Positions 40,452 to 51,509 of a stretch of 64,000 nucleotides of DNA are shown in pieces (the first letter of the stretch is position 1; every line of letters starts with the position of its first letter). This DNA comes from Saccharomycopsis fibuligera x Saccharomycopsis cf. fibuligera (Eukaryota > Ascomycota > Saccharomycetes > Ascoideales > Saccharomycopsidaceae): contig CP012809.1 of NCBI GenBank assembly GCA_001936135.1, positions 3,211,501 through 3,275,500 of the forward strand, given 5' to 3'. Below the pieces are notes generated by a model. It was not told the origin of the DNA. It ran no database searches and saw only the letters and a list, made by a program, of their open reading frames with translations. A program made the translations under genes and the position numbers.

Positions 40452-42980
40452 ATGTCTGCCGATAACCAAAGTAGCAAAGCGAAGCTTGAGCCCGAAGGCA
40501 TCGCAGCATCAACTTCCGTTAATTCTGCTACTCTATCAGATGAAGGCAGTACTCAGCAACCCATCACAAGCAAGATTTCTCATGATTCAGGCTCTGAAGT
40601 ATCAACACCAGAGTCTTCTACCCCGGGGTCTCCTGTTAATGAAAGGCCATTATCTTCAAGACCACTGTCAGGCAGGTCAAAATCTTCAAGCAAGGGAAGC
40701 GCTGGCAGCGATTTTGAGGAGATTTATCCTCCGGGCAAAGTCAAGCTTCTTTGGGCCAAATTAAAAGTTTACGTACATCCATCAAAAAATAAAAAAGACA
40801 ACATTGCCGGGGTACTATCCCTTTCTAAAGAACATAATAGTACCAACAAAGACATTTACATTTCTTGGACTCCGGAATATACCATTGACGCATCGGAATT
40901 GGCTATTTTTGAGCAGTGCGACATCAAGACCAATGTCGAGGAACCAGAATTGAAAAACTTGTCTCAGGATAAACGATTATATGTCAAGCAGCAAGAAGAA
41001 AACAAACAAAGACAATTGCTTGGAGGCAGCGCGTCAATAAAGAGAAGAACTAGCGGTTTTTTTATAAAGAAATCAACAGTTGCAGGTCTTGGTTCTTATG
41101 GGTTTTCTTTGAAAATTTCTAACATATACTCTATTCAATCCAGAACTCCTAACCTCGGTTGGTGGTGGGGTTCAATCATTATTCATTCAAGAACCGCATA
41201 TGAAAAATTACCAGTGTTGTTTTTTCATGATGACGAATCTCCTAGCACGTTGAAACAACAAAACCAAAAAAACAAAGATTTCAACCCTTTTTCGTCAAAT
41301 AATCCTGGTGAATTATTTTATGGTGGTGATCAATTCTTTGATGTGTTGCATCATTACTGTGTGGTTGAAAAATCAAGCTTAGAACAGTCCGTTTACTTAA
41401 TCAATCCAGACTCGGATGACAGAAGAGCGTTTGCACCATTGAATGTAAAAGAGGATAAACCAGCAGTAAATCCGACAGAAAACTTGAACAAATTGTTGAA
41501 TGGCGCCAAATGGACAATCCTTGAATCACTAGCCAAAATCTCACAACTAGCTAAAAATAATGTCAATACTGCTATCAATGAAAGTCCTGCTCCTGTCAAA
41601 AAATTGCTCGCCAGACCGGAGGTGAAACGTATTAACGATGATTTCGATAGTGCTCATGTTTATTTGGCCAAATGGGCATTGAGCATTCAAGAAGAAGCAG
41701 AAAAAAATAAAAAGAAGTATGTTTTGGATGACAGTTATAGAAACTTGCTTAATCTGGAACTTGGGATTGAATCAGTGGACACATTGAGTCCCTTGGAGAT
41801 TGAGAAAGCACAACGCAGAAAGGAAGTTTCCAAAATCGAATGGGATTCATTTTTTGACAATGCTGGAAGACTTTCTTTAACAGTCACCGAGGTTAAAGAG
41901 AGAATTTTCCATGGCGGAATGTCACCAGCAGTGAGACCTGAGGCATGGTTATTTTTGCTTGGAGTGTATCCTTGGGACAGTTCTGCTTTTGAAAGAAAGC
42001 AAATATTGAAAACTTTGTCTGATGATTATAACGTCTTTTTGTCCAAATGGCAAGATAACGAAGAGTTACAGACTAACTCCTATTGGAAAGATCAAAAGTT
42101 CAGAATAGAGAAGGATGTCAACAGAAATGATAGACATATTCACATTTATAAGGAAAAGAAGGATGATCCAACTGAAGATGACGATTTTAATGTTACAAAA
42201 ATTACCAATCCTCATTTGCAAAACTTGAGAGAAATTTTACTCACTTATAATCAATACAATGAAAACTTAGGATATGTCCAAGGAATGTGTGACTTGCTTT
42301 CGGTATTATATTACATTTTTCAAGACAAGAGTATTTCATTTTGGTGCTTTGTGAAATTTATGGATCGTATGGAACGCAATTTTCTCAAAGATCAAAGCGG
42401 AATGAAGATTCAAATGGAAACTTTAAATCAATTAGTATCTTTGATGCTTCCTAAATTATTTCTTCATTTGGAAAGATGCGATTCTATTAATTTGTTTTTC
42501 TTTTTCCGTATGCTTTTAGTATGGTTCAAGCGAGAATTTACATTCGATGATATTATTAAATTATGGGAAGTGTTTCTTACCGACTACTATTCATCCCAGT
42601 TTCACTTGTTTTTTGCACTCGCAATCTTATCTAAACATGAAAAGATTATACTTCAGCACTTGTCAAGATTTGATGAGGTTTTGCGTTATATGAATGACTT
42701 GAGCTTAACTATGGACAAAGATGACTTACTAGTTAGGGCAGAATTGTTGTTTTTAAGATTTAGAAAAATGGTGGAGATTATTGATCGAGGCACATTGAAT
42801 GATAGATTGAATCTGTTGCGGTTGGATACTATCAAGCAAAATCAACAAGGAAGAAGAAGGAATGAGCCAACCACATTACCTGAAGCTTATGAGATTACCA
42901 ATGAGTTGAGGCTGTTACTTAGCCAGGAAATTATCATACAGAAAGAAAGGGAGAGACTGCCTGATGAGCCAAGCAGTTGA
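40452..42980 (+). CDS. GYP7: GYP7-like Rab GTPase-activating protein (TBC domain)
   Basis: 842 residues from ATG 40452. The N-terminus is Ser/Pro-rich and disordered (1-90). The segment from about 90 to 270 (YPPGKVKLLWAKLKVYVHPS, ...LGWWWGSIIIHSRT) matches the Gyp7 N-terminal PH-like part. The TBC domain covers about 490-770, with the start GGMSPAVRPEAWLFLLGVYPW, the arginine finger in FRIEKDVNRNDRH (about 551) and the glutamine finger in ENLGYVQGMCDLLS (about 606), so catalysis should be intact. Gyp7 acts on Ypt7 and other Rabs at the vacuole and endosome. S. cerevisiae Gyp7 is shorter (746). Confidence 0.9.
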   Translation: MSADNQSSKAKLEPEGIAASTSVNSATLSDEGSTQQPITSKISHDSGSEVSTPESSTPGSPVNERPLSSRPLSGRSKSSSKGSAGSDFEEIYPPGKVKLLWAKLKVYVHPSKNKKDNIAGVLSLSKEHNSTNKDIYISWTPEYTIDASELAIFEQCDIKTNVEEPELKNLSQDKRLYVKQQEENKQRQLLGGSASIKRRTSGFFIKKSTVAGLGSYGFSLKISNIYSIQSRTPNLGWWWGSIIIHSRTAYEKLPVLFFHDDESPSTLKQQNQKNKDFNPFSSNNPGELFYGGDQFFDVLHHYCVVEKSSLEQSVYLINPDSDDRRAFAPLNVKEDKPAVNPTENLNKLLNGAKWTILESLAKISQLAKNNVNTAINESPAPVKKLLARPEVKRINDDFDSAHVYLAKWALSIQEEAEKNKKKYVLDDSYRNLLNLELGIESVDTLSPLEIEKAQRRKEVSKIEWDSFFDNAGRLSLTVTEVKERIFHGGMSPAVRPEAWLFLLGVYPWDSSAFERKQILKTLSDDYNVFLSKWQDNEELQTNSYWKDQKFRIEKDVNRNDRHIHIYKEKKDDPTEDDDFNVTKITNPHLQNLREILLTYNQYNENLGYVQGMCDLLSVLYYIFQDKSISFWCFVKFMDRMERNFLKDQSGMKIQMETLNQLVSLMLPKLFLHLERCDSINLFFFFRMLLVWFKREFTFDDIIKLWEVFLTDYYSSQFHLFFALAILSKHEKIILQHLSRFDEVLRYMNDLSLTMDKDDLLVRAELLFLRFRKMVEIIDRGTLNDRLNLLRLDTIKQNQQGRRRNEPTTLPEAYEITNELRLLLSQEIIIQKERERLPDEPSS

Positions 42981-43513
42981 TCTGGTTGCTTAAATTTTTA
43001 TTTTTTTTTATTTTTTTTTTGTTTATTTCATTTTTATCAAAGATTTGTGTTAGATTTGTGCTCTTGATGTTGCTTGCTTGTTGTTATATAGTCTTTCTTT
43101 TATAGCTTATTTGCCACATATTTTTTCATTCATAAATACATAGTTATTTGTTGCACAGACCTTGTTATTAAAGGTAATTTTAAATTGAATTTATGCCAGG
43201 AGAAAAGTCAGAGAGATTTTTCAATAACCTTTGTAATGGATTAATCAAATAGTTACGACTTAAAAGGGAACAGAAAAAATCAGAGGGGAAAATAATTTAG
43301 TGCATAGAAAGAACAGAATTAATGAACAAATGAAATGAAACCTCATAAATAAAAAAAAACCTATAATAACTAGTTACAATTATCACAAAGTTGGTATATG
43401 ACTATACTATAGTTATAGGGCAAGTATATAAGCGAAATACAGAAGTAAAACAGGAGAAGAAAAAAAAAATTAATTCAGGAAGAACGACCATTTGATTATC
43501 ATTTTTCAGACGA
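42981..43513. other. Convergent intergenic region (GYP7 / DSK2)
   Basis: AT-rich 3' regions of two converging genes. No further gene is seen. Confidence 0.5.
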
Positions 43514-44963
43514 TCAAATAGAACCACCCAAAAGAGCATCAATTGCTCCTTGGACACTACCCCCGCTTCTTCTTAATGCTGTCACGTTTCTATCAAAATC
43601 AGTAAAGCCCATATCGTTGAGCTGTCTAAGCTGCTGTTCATATCTTTCTTCTGGTGGTCTAGTATCATTTTGAGCGGCTGCGCCTGCTCCTGCACCTAAT
43701 CCGGCACCACCAGCGCCTCCTAGCAATGACGATAACATTTCTGGGTTGAAAAATGGATTAGCGCCAGCACCAGCACCAGCACCAGCACCAGCACCAGCAT
43801 TACCAGCACTGTTTGCTGGAGGCTGACCAAATAGACTGAATGGGTTTTGAGGAGCTCCGTTAGGGAAAATAGCAGCGAATGGATTTTGAGCCCCAGCAGC
43901 CCCAGCAGCATTATTAGGGTTGGTATTATTATTACTAGACTCAGTCGAACGTTCAGCTTCAGTATTCGTGGCAGCTCCTGGTGCAGGGAATCCCGAGTTT
44001 GTACCAGCACTACCAGCGCCAGCACCACCAAACCCACCAAGACCCCCACCAAGACCGCCAGCACCGCCAAAGGCTCTTTGCATTTCCATAGCTTGTCTAA
44101 ACATTGAAGGGTTGGACAACATTTGTCTGAAAAATGGACTTTGCATGAGTTCTCTTACTTGAGGTCCCATTGATCTAAGCATAGGGTTTTGACTAATCAT
44201 GTTGTCCACCATTTGAGGGTTGCTCAACATGGAGCTCATCATTTCTTGAAACATCGGGTTTTCCATCATTGAAGCAAATTGTTCTTCATTTGGAGCACCG
44301 TTCAAACCACCATCAGGGCCAAACATGTCTGCACTAGGCAAGTTGACTCCGTAGCCAGCATAACGGGCACCAGTGAGGCCAGCTAGCGGATCACCAGCGC
44401 TGGTTCCAGCAGCAATATTGGATGGTATATTGGCACTGTTATTGTTGGAGGCGGTAGAAGCTGATCCAGAAGCAGAGGCACTAGTAGATGCAGCAGGCTT
44501 ACTTCCTGAGGATTTCACCAAATGAACAGTATGTCCATCTTGGATTTTATAGGAAGCTATGGTCTCGCTATCTTTGAGTACTCTACCAGAATAAATCAAT
44601 CTTTGCTTATCATGGGGAATGGTAGATTCGGTCTCGATCTGTTTTTTAAAATCTCCTATTGTCAAAGATTTGTCCACTTTCAATTCGTATTTTTTATCAC
44701 CGGCGGATCTGAGGAAAAGCAGGTTAGTATAAGCAGAATTTAATCACGAGAATTGATTTGGAGAAAGGTGTTTCTCAGTTGCTCAGTCAGAGTGGCCAAC
44801 TTAACTATGCCAATAGTATGAATTATAATGACGGAGACGGCATTGAAAAACAGCACCGCCAACCGCAAAGCTTAGTTCCGCACTTTGCAAAGAAAAGCAG
44901 GTAAAAAAAATCTCAATGGCGCAAAACATACTTTATGTGGATGGTTATTTCTTCGGACGACAT
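43514..44963 (-). CDS. DSK2: DSK2, UBL-UBA shuttle factor (2 exons)
   Basis: Exons 44963-44932 and 44708-43514 give 408 residues. The 223-base intron has donor GTATGT (44931-44926), TACTAAC (44729-44723) and CTCAG acceptor. Exon 1 (32 nt) encodes MSSEEITIHI, and joining rebuilds the start of a ubiquitin-like domain (IKSAGDKKYELKVDKSLTIGDFKKQIE ... LIYSGRVLKDSETIASYKIQDGHTVHLV). A STI1-type region follows with repeated Met-rich helices (MMENPMFQEMMSSMLSNPQMVDNMI, RELMQSPFFRQMLSNPSMFRQAM). Gly/Ala/Asn-rich spacers and a C-terminal UBA (YEQQLRQLNDMGFTDFDRNVTALRRSGGSVQGAIDALLGG) complete it. Dsk2 carries ubiquitinated proteins to the proteasome. Exon 2 alone would lose the first strand of the UBL. 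Confidence 0.95.
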
Positions 44964-45344
44964 TGTGTATTTAATTATACGTTTGTAAGAGTGTATTCTG
45001 GGGGCAAATGAAGTCGCGTTTCACTAAGCTTAGAAGACCAGGCCGCCGTGTTGATAACCACCGTTTGGCGCTTTTTGGACAGAACGTTCTGGCACACTGC
45101 CAAAATAGGGCTTACCCGAATGTCAAAGCCGCCCCATTGCTGAGCGGCCTCGGGACGGTTTCCGCAGAGGGTTTCCTGCTCAGAGGACAAAGTGGAAACA
45201 GGGCTCGTGACTAATAATTGGCGCTGCGTTAGGAAAATGTCAAAAATATTCGAGAAGAGCAGTGCTTTAATGCGGTGATGCCAACGCTAATCAGTGCTGT
45301 CAGCCTCGATTTAGCACCGATAACCGTTAATAGCATCTCAGATT
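44964..45344. promoter_or_regulatory. Divergent DSK2/CCL1 promoter
   Basis: A 381-base gap between divergent starts, GC-richer than neighbouring gaps, with no further gene. The 68-codon frame at 45008-45214 has no family signature. Confidence 0.5.
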
Positions 45345-46703
45345 ATGAGCCAAGTGAGATCAAGAAAGGATAGTGCCAGCAATACTGACAAGAAAGATGA
45401 CAAAAGTGGTGTCGCTCCGGACAAAAAGCCTCGTCCAACAAGTGAAGACGATTTGTATCGTAATTCTACGCAGTACAGACTATGGTCGTTTACGGAAGAG
45501 CAGCTAAAAGACAAAAGAGCAGACGTTACTGCAAGTGGTAGGCGCATTGTGCTCAAGAAACTCAAAGTTCTTTGTGATAGCAGCGAAAATAATTATAATT
45601 TCGAAGATCTGAAAAATTTGTTGGAGTTAGTCAGCGAAGAGGAGGAAATGAAAGAAATTAGCTATTATGTTGGGGTATTACAGAAATTGTCAACATCGGT
45701 ACTAAAGTTACCTTCACAAGTCAGAGCCACAGCCATTGCATTTTTGAAAAGATTTTATTTAACACATAGTGTTATGGAATATCACCCCAAAAAAATTCTA
45801 TCCACATGTTTATTCTTAGCAGCCAAATCAGAAAACTGTTTCATGTCACCAAAAACACTAGCGGAATATCTTGGTAAAAAAACTACCCCGGAATCAATTC
45901 TTGAATTGGAATTTACCATAGTGCAGTCCTTATGCTTCACATTACTATGCCACCATCCATACAGACCTTTACATGGCTTTTTCTTTGATTTCCAATCTGT
46001 ACTAATAAGAAAGCATCCCAATGGGGTCGTGGTAGTGCGAAAGGACGAAAAGACTAACGAAAAGAAAAAGGTAAGAATTAAGTTTCCTCAGGATCGAGTG
46101 ATGAAGGGCTACATAGCAGCTAGAGAGTATATTGACCACAGTCTTATTAGTGACGCTAGTTTCTTATATACACCTCCCCAGATTGCATTAGCATGCTTCC
46201 TTAAAGTGGATGAAGAAATGACTATATCATACTTGACATACAAATTCGTGAAAGACCAAAAAAAGAAAGATTCTGATGAGGTCGCTGATGATGTTAATGA
46301 AGGTGTTACTGAAAAAGGCGAAGAAAAACCTGCAGTGAAAAAAGAGAGCGAAGAGCCGGTACCGAAGAAGGAGGATGGAACACCACAAAACGGTAGGGCA
46401 GAAGATGAAACACCAGAGAATAATAGTAAAGAAGACAAGCAGAAAACTGCAAAAAAAGCAGAGGCCGAGGCCGAAAAACAGCATAATATTGCATTTTACA
46501 AGAAATTATTGCGAACTTTGAGGGCATGCTTGAAAACCATAGAGAACATCCATAATCCGTCTCTTGATGAGGCCAAAAACATTGATAAAAAGGTCCACTA
46601 CTGTATCAACCCAGACAAGTTGCTCAAAAGAAAAAGACAAGAAAGCCCAGAATCCGGAGGCGGCGATAACAAGAGAATAAAGCTTGAGCAGGTAGATGGT
46701 TAG
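45345..46703 (+). CDS. CCL1: CCL1, cyclin H of TFIIH
   Basis: 452 residues. The N-terminus is charged, and the cyclin-box part starts near residue 45: YRNSTQYRLWSFTEEQL, then VLQKLSTSVLKLPSQVRATAIAFLKRFYLTHSVMEYHPKKILSTCLFLAAKSENCFMS (the typical cyclin MRAILxDWL/KFYL pattern) and TTPESILELEFTIVQSLCFTLLCHHPYRPLHGFF. Ccl1 pairs with the Kin28 kinase, which phosphorylates the RNA polymerase II CTD. The middle (about 315-375) is a Lys/Glu/Pro-rich insert, and the C-terminal third is highly charged with a NLS-like KRKRQ. The family length (393 in S. cerevisiae) is exceeded mainly by that insert. Confidence 0.9.
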   Translation: MSQVRSRKDSASNTDKKDDKSGVAPDKKPRPTSEDDLYRNSTQYRLWSFTEEQLKDKRADVTASGRRIVLKKLKVLCDSSENNYNFEDLKNLLELVSEEEEMKEISYYVGVLQKLSTSVLKLPSQVRATAIAFLKRFYLTHSVMEYHPKKILSTCLFLAAKSENCFMSPKTLAEYLGKKTTPESILELEFTIVQSLCFTLLCHHPYRPLHGFFFDFQSVLIRKHPNGVVVVRKDEKTNEKKKVRIKFPQDRVMKGYIAAREYIDHSLISDASFLYTPPQIALACFLKVDEEMTISYLTYKFVKDQKKKDSDEVADDVNEGVTEKGEEKPAVKKESEEPVPKKEDGTPQNGRAEDETPENNSKEDKQKTAKKAEAEAEKQHNIAFYKKLLRTLRACLKTIENIHNPSLDEAKNIDKKVHYCINPDKLLKRKRQESPESGGGDNKRIKLEQVDG

Positions 46704-47124
46704 TAGTTGTTTGTGCGTAGTATTATAATCTCTAAATTGCAATAAATTGCAGATTTGCGTTAATGTTGGATCTGCTTGTAAAATTGGCTAACCTGTAGTA
46801 ATATATCCCCATAAAACTGGGAGAGTTTGTGGATGTTGAGACGTATATTCTGGGGTTTGATTGTATAATATCACATGAATGACATTTAGTATCAAAACAG
46901 ATCACATGACATTCAACGAAACAAATCTTGCGGTCAAAACGGACTGCCGGGTGACACTAGAAGCTTGAACCGCTCTGTTTTGGACACGAATAATGAAAAC
47001 GAAGCGAATTGTCAGTTTGAAAATTGGCCTGTATTTCGGCCTAAACGAGCTGAAGTGACGCTGTTCATCTATAACTCACAAACAAAAGTTAGCTTTAACA
47101 CTTTCAACAGCAATCCTTTTCAAG
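46704..47124. other. Intergenic region, COP1 promoter
   Basis: A 421-base gap between two plus-strand genes. It contains CACATGAC (about 46902) and a GAAACA-rich stretch. No gene is seen. Confidence 0.45.
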
Positions 47125-50100
47125 ATGAAGATGCTAACTAAGGTATGTAGTCACAGTTTTGCAGTACTCTATAGTCTACTAAACTAAAATTGCGCATCTC
47201 AATGATTCGTGTTTTTGTTTGTGTTTAGTAAAACACGGTGATAGCTTGATCTCTTCAACGCCTTCAGCAGATCATTAATAGGCAATGTTATTTTACCTTA
47301 TCGATATCATGATATATGATCACTAACACTAAATTTAGTTTGAATCGAAGTCATCTTCCAGGGCAAAGGGTGTGGCTTTCCACCCAACAAGACCTTGGGT
47401 GTTGGTTTCTTTGCATTCATCAACTATTCAATTATGGGACTATAGAATGGGGACTTTAATTGACCGTTTTGAAGAACACGATGGCCCAGTCAGAAGTGTG
47501 AATTTCCATCCAACTCAACCTTTGTTTGTTTCTGGCGGTGATGACTATACTATCAAAGTGTGGTCCACAATCAGCAGAAAATGTATTTTTACTCTTTCGG
47601 GGCACTTGGATTATGTTAGAACCGTATCTTTCCACAACGAATTACCCTGGATTCTTTCTACATCTGATGATCAAACCATTAGAATTTGGAATTGGCAAAA
47701 TAGACAAGAAGTTGCATGTTTAACAGGCCACAATCATTATGTAATGTGTGCTCAATTCCACCCAACCCAAGATTTAATTGTTTCTGCTTCCTTGGATCAA
47801 ACTGTTAGAGTTTGGGATATTAGCGGGTTAAGAAAGAAACACTCTGCACCACAAAACTCCGTTAGATCTTTTGAAGATCAATTGTCAAGACAATCCATCC
47901 CTCAACAAGACATATTTGGGAATACTGATGCCGTTGTCAAATATGTCTTGGAAGGTCATGACAGAGGTGTCAACTGGGCTGCTTTCCACCCAACTTTGCC
48001 ATTGATCGTTTCTGGTGGTGATGATAGAGTGGTTAAACTATGGAGAATGAGTGAAACCAAAGCTTGGGAAGTTGACACTTGCCGTGGCCATACCAACAAT
48101 GTGTTGGCTGTTTTGTTCCACCCAACTCAAGATTTGATCATCTCTGTTTCCGAAGATAAAACTATCAGAACTTGGGATTTGAACAAGAGAACATCTATCA
48201 AGCAGTATACAAGAGAAAATGACCGTTTTTGGTTAATTGCCGCACATCCAAATATCAATTTGTTTGCTACTGCCCATGATAGCGGTGTGATGGTTTTCAA
48301 ATTGGAAAGAGAAAGACCAGCAAGCACGTTATTCCAAAATCAATTGTTCTATATTAACAAGGAAAGACAAGTTCAATCATACAACTTTGACAAGAAATCT
48401 GAATCATTACCAATGTTGTCTTTAAAAAAGATTGGAAAACCATGGACTATGTTAAGATCGTTGTCCTACAACCCATCTGAAAATTCCATTCTTGTTACCA
48501 CTGGTCCAGAAGACTCTCCACTATACGCATTGATTCCTCTTCCAAGAGATGTTACTGGTGCCATTGAACCGTTAGATATTAGACAAGACAAAGCCGACTA
48601 TGCAATTTTTATTGCTAGAAACAGATTTGTTACTTACAGCAAAGAAACGGGATTATTGAATGTCAAAGATTTGAACAACTCTGTCACTAAATCCATCAAG
48701 TTAGAAGAACCAATTAAAGATCTTGTGTACGCTGGCCCGGGCCTGGTGTTGTTGTTAAGACAAAACTCTATTGTACATTATGATGTTCAGCAAAAGAAGG
48801 TGTTAAGTGAAATTCAAGTTAGCAATGTCAAATATGTTTCGTGGTCTCATGACGGCCAGTACTTGGCTTTGTTGTCTAAGCACACTATCACTATTGTTAA
48901 CAAAAAGTTGGAATTAGTAACTTCGATGCACGAAACTATTAGAATCAAGAGTGCCGCTTGGGATGACTCTGGTGTTTTGCTTTATTCTACTTTGAACCAC
49001 ATCAAATATACCTTGTTAAACGGTGATAGTGGTATTATTAAGACTTTACCAAATACTGTCTATATTATCAAGGTCTCTGGCAGAAACGTTTTCTGTTTAA
49101 CCAGAGATGGTGGTGTTGACATTATTAAGATTGATCCAACTGAATACAGATTTAAAAGAGCTTTGGTGAACAAAAACTTCAATGAAGTTTTACGAATTAT
49201 CAAAAACTCAACCTTAGTGGGTCAAAATATTATTGCTTACTTGCAAAAGCAAGGCTACCCAGAAATTGCATTACAATTCGTTGAAGATCCCGAGACTCGA
49301 TTTGAATTAGCATTAGAGAGCGGCGATTTACAAGCTGCCCTCGCTGAAGCTCAAAAATTGAAATTACCAGCTGCTTGGAAATCCTTGGGTGAAGAAGCTC
49401 TTTTGCATGGTAATACTCAAATTACAGAGCTTGTGTATCAGGATCAAAAACAATTAGATAAATTATCGTTCTTTTACTTGCTTAATGGTGACACAAACAG
49501 ATTACAAAAAATGCAAACTATTGCTGAACACAGAACTGATATTTCGTCATTGATTCAGAACTCTGTTTATTTAAATAGTGTGCAAAAAAGATCTCAAGTG
49601 TTCTCTCAAGCCGGAAGTTTGCCATTAGCTTACGCTATTGCTAAATCTAATGGATTGGAAGATTTCTCTGAGCAAGTATTGGAAGTTGCTGGTATTGATG
49701 CTGATGAAGTTGAACTTCCAGATGATATTGGTGAGCCTATTGAACTTTTGAAACCAGTTAGAGAGCTCGGTAACTGGCCATTGAAGCCATCTGCCCCATC
49801 ATTTTTTGAAAAAGCAGTATTGGGCCAATTGGATGATCTTGATTTGGAAGACAATGAGCCAGAAGATGAAGAAGTCGATGGTACTAAAGCTTTGGAAACC
49901 AATGACTTTATTGATGAAGGTGCTGAAGATGATATGGGTTGGGATGATGAAGGGTTAGAAGTCAGTGATGTAGAAGAAGACATTGAAGAAGCTGATGCAG
50001 GGTTATCAGAAACTAGCACCTGGATGAAGAACGCCGCTTCTAATGCTGCTATTCAAGCCGCAGCCGGTGAATTTGAATCTGCTGCTCAACTTTTGAATAG

Positions 50101-50917
50101 ACAGGTTGGAGTTGTGAACTTTGAGCCATTGAGACAAAGATTCTTGGAAGTTTACCAAGCAAACAAATTATACGTTCCAGGTAATGAGGGATTGCCGCCA
50201 GTAGTATCCTACATTAGATCTGATCCAGAAGAAGAAGAATCATCCAACTACAAGCCATACATACCAGGTTACGACACACTAGAAGCTAGTTTACAAGAAG
50301 CATTCAAGCTTTTTAGAGGTAATAAGTTGAAAGAAGCAATTGATGTGTTCCGTCAAGTTATCTACACTATTACGGTATTGGCAGTTCCAGATGAAGATGC
50401 GGAGGGCAAATGTGTGGAAGCTTTGCAGTTATGTCGCGAATACATTCTTGGTTTATCCATTGAACTTGAGCGTCGTGCTTTGCCAAGTGACCAAATTACA
50501 CGTAATTTGGAATTGGCTGCTTACTTCACCAAGGCAAAATTGAAACCAGTACATAGAATTAATGCGTTGCAAGTTGCCATGACCCAATCATTTAAACACA
50601 AGAATTTTGCCACTGCTTCATATTTTGCTACTGAGTTTTTGAAAATTGTCTCGAGTGGCACCAGAGCAGAACAAGCACATAAGATAAAGGCTAAGGCTGA
50701 CACTATTGGTCGTGATGCCATTGAAATTAATTTTGATCCATATGCTGACTTTACTGTTTGTGCATCTACTTATACTCCGATTTACAAAGGTTCTCCGTCA
50801 GTTAAAGAAGCCTTGGTTGGTGCTGAATATCAACCATCTCATAAAGGCAAACTTTGTAAGATAACTGGCATAACTTTGGTTGGTGTTCCAGCATCAAGCT
50901 TGCGTCTTGTGGCTTAA
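47125..50917 (+). CDS. COP1: COP1, coatomer alpha subunit (2 exons)
   Basis: Exons 47125-47142 (18 nt) and 47339-50917 give 1198 residues (S. cerevisiae 1201). Exon 1 encodes only MKMLTK. The 196-base intron has GTATGT, CACTAAC (about 47321) and TTTAG, and the splice rebuilds the invariant start MKMLTKFESKSSRAKGVAFHP. Six to seven WD40 repeats follow (VSGGDDYTIKVW, STSDDQTIRIWNW, VSASLDQTVRVWD, SGGDDRVVKLW, SVSEDKTIRTWD), then the second propeller and alpha-solenoid, and an acidic linker (about 830-905). The C-terminal COPI_C domain (LSIELERRALPSDQITRNLELAAYFTKAKLKPVHR) completes it. Alpha-COP binds KKXX cargo tails and forms the outer coat of retrograde Golgi-ER vesicles. Confidence 0.98.
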
Positions 50918-51509
50918 AAACATTTAATGAGGGTCAAGAGATGAATTGATGCTCTGTTTTTGCTCTTTTGGTTTTGAGTGCTCTGTACTGTCATAATATA
51001 ACATCTAGTATTTTTTTTATTTACTTGATCATAACGTTTTTTTTTATTTATTTATTTCCTATTCACCTTTTATTTTTGCCAAATTGTCTTCTCAGTGATT
51101 TTGATCATTTTTACATTTTTTGTTGTCTTATATTTTACAAAAAAAAGTTATTTTATGTAACATGAAGTCTTCAGTAAAAAATCATCATGAAAAAAAAAAA
51201 AAAAAAAAAATTACAAGTGTAGATTTTAAAATTTGTTTATTATTCATTAACCATTATCAAAAGCATAGCACTATAATGCGAGATAGTAAGACAGCAGAAA
51301 AGAAAAGCAAAAAAACTTTTTGCAAAAAATCAAAGCAAGCTCTATAAAGTAAAAGAACGCAAAACTAAGAGCATAACATAAGAAGGCAGAAAAACAAAAC
51401 AAAAACAAAAAGAAAAAAAAAAAAAAAAAACACGTAGTGAGAAACGCAAAAAAGCCCTCCCACTCATCACCTCATTTCCTGAAGCAATGAACTTTATCAA
51501 TTGTTGATA
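50918..51509. other. Convergent intergenic region with A-tracts
   Basis: The 3' ends of COP1 and the LDB17-like gene converge here. Poly-A tracts lie at about 51190-51210 and 51414-51430. No gene is seen. Confidence 0.55.

Noticed and set aside
45008-45214. 68-codon frame in the DSK2/CCL1 promoter
   Set aside because: Divergent promoter position, basic unremarkable product.
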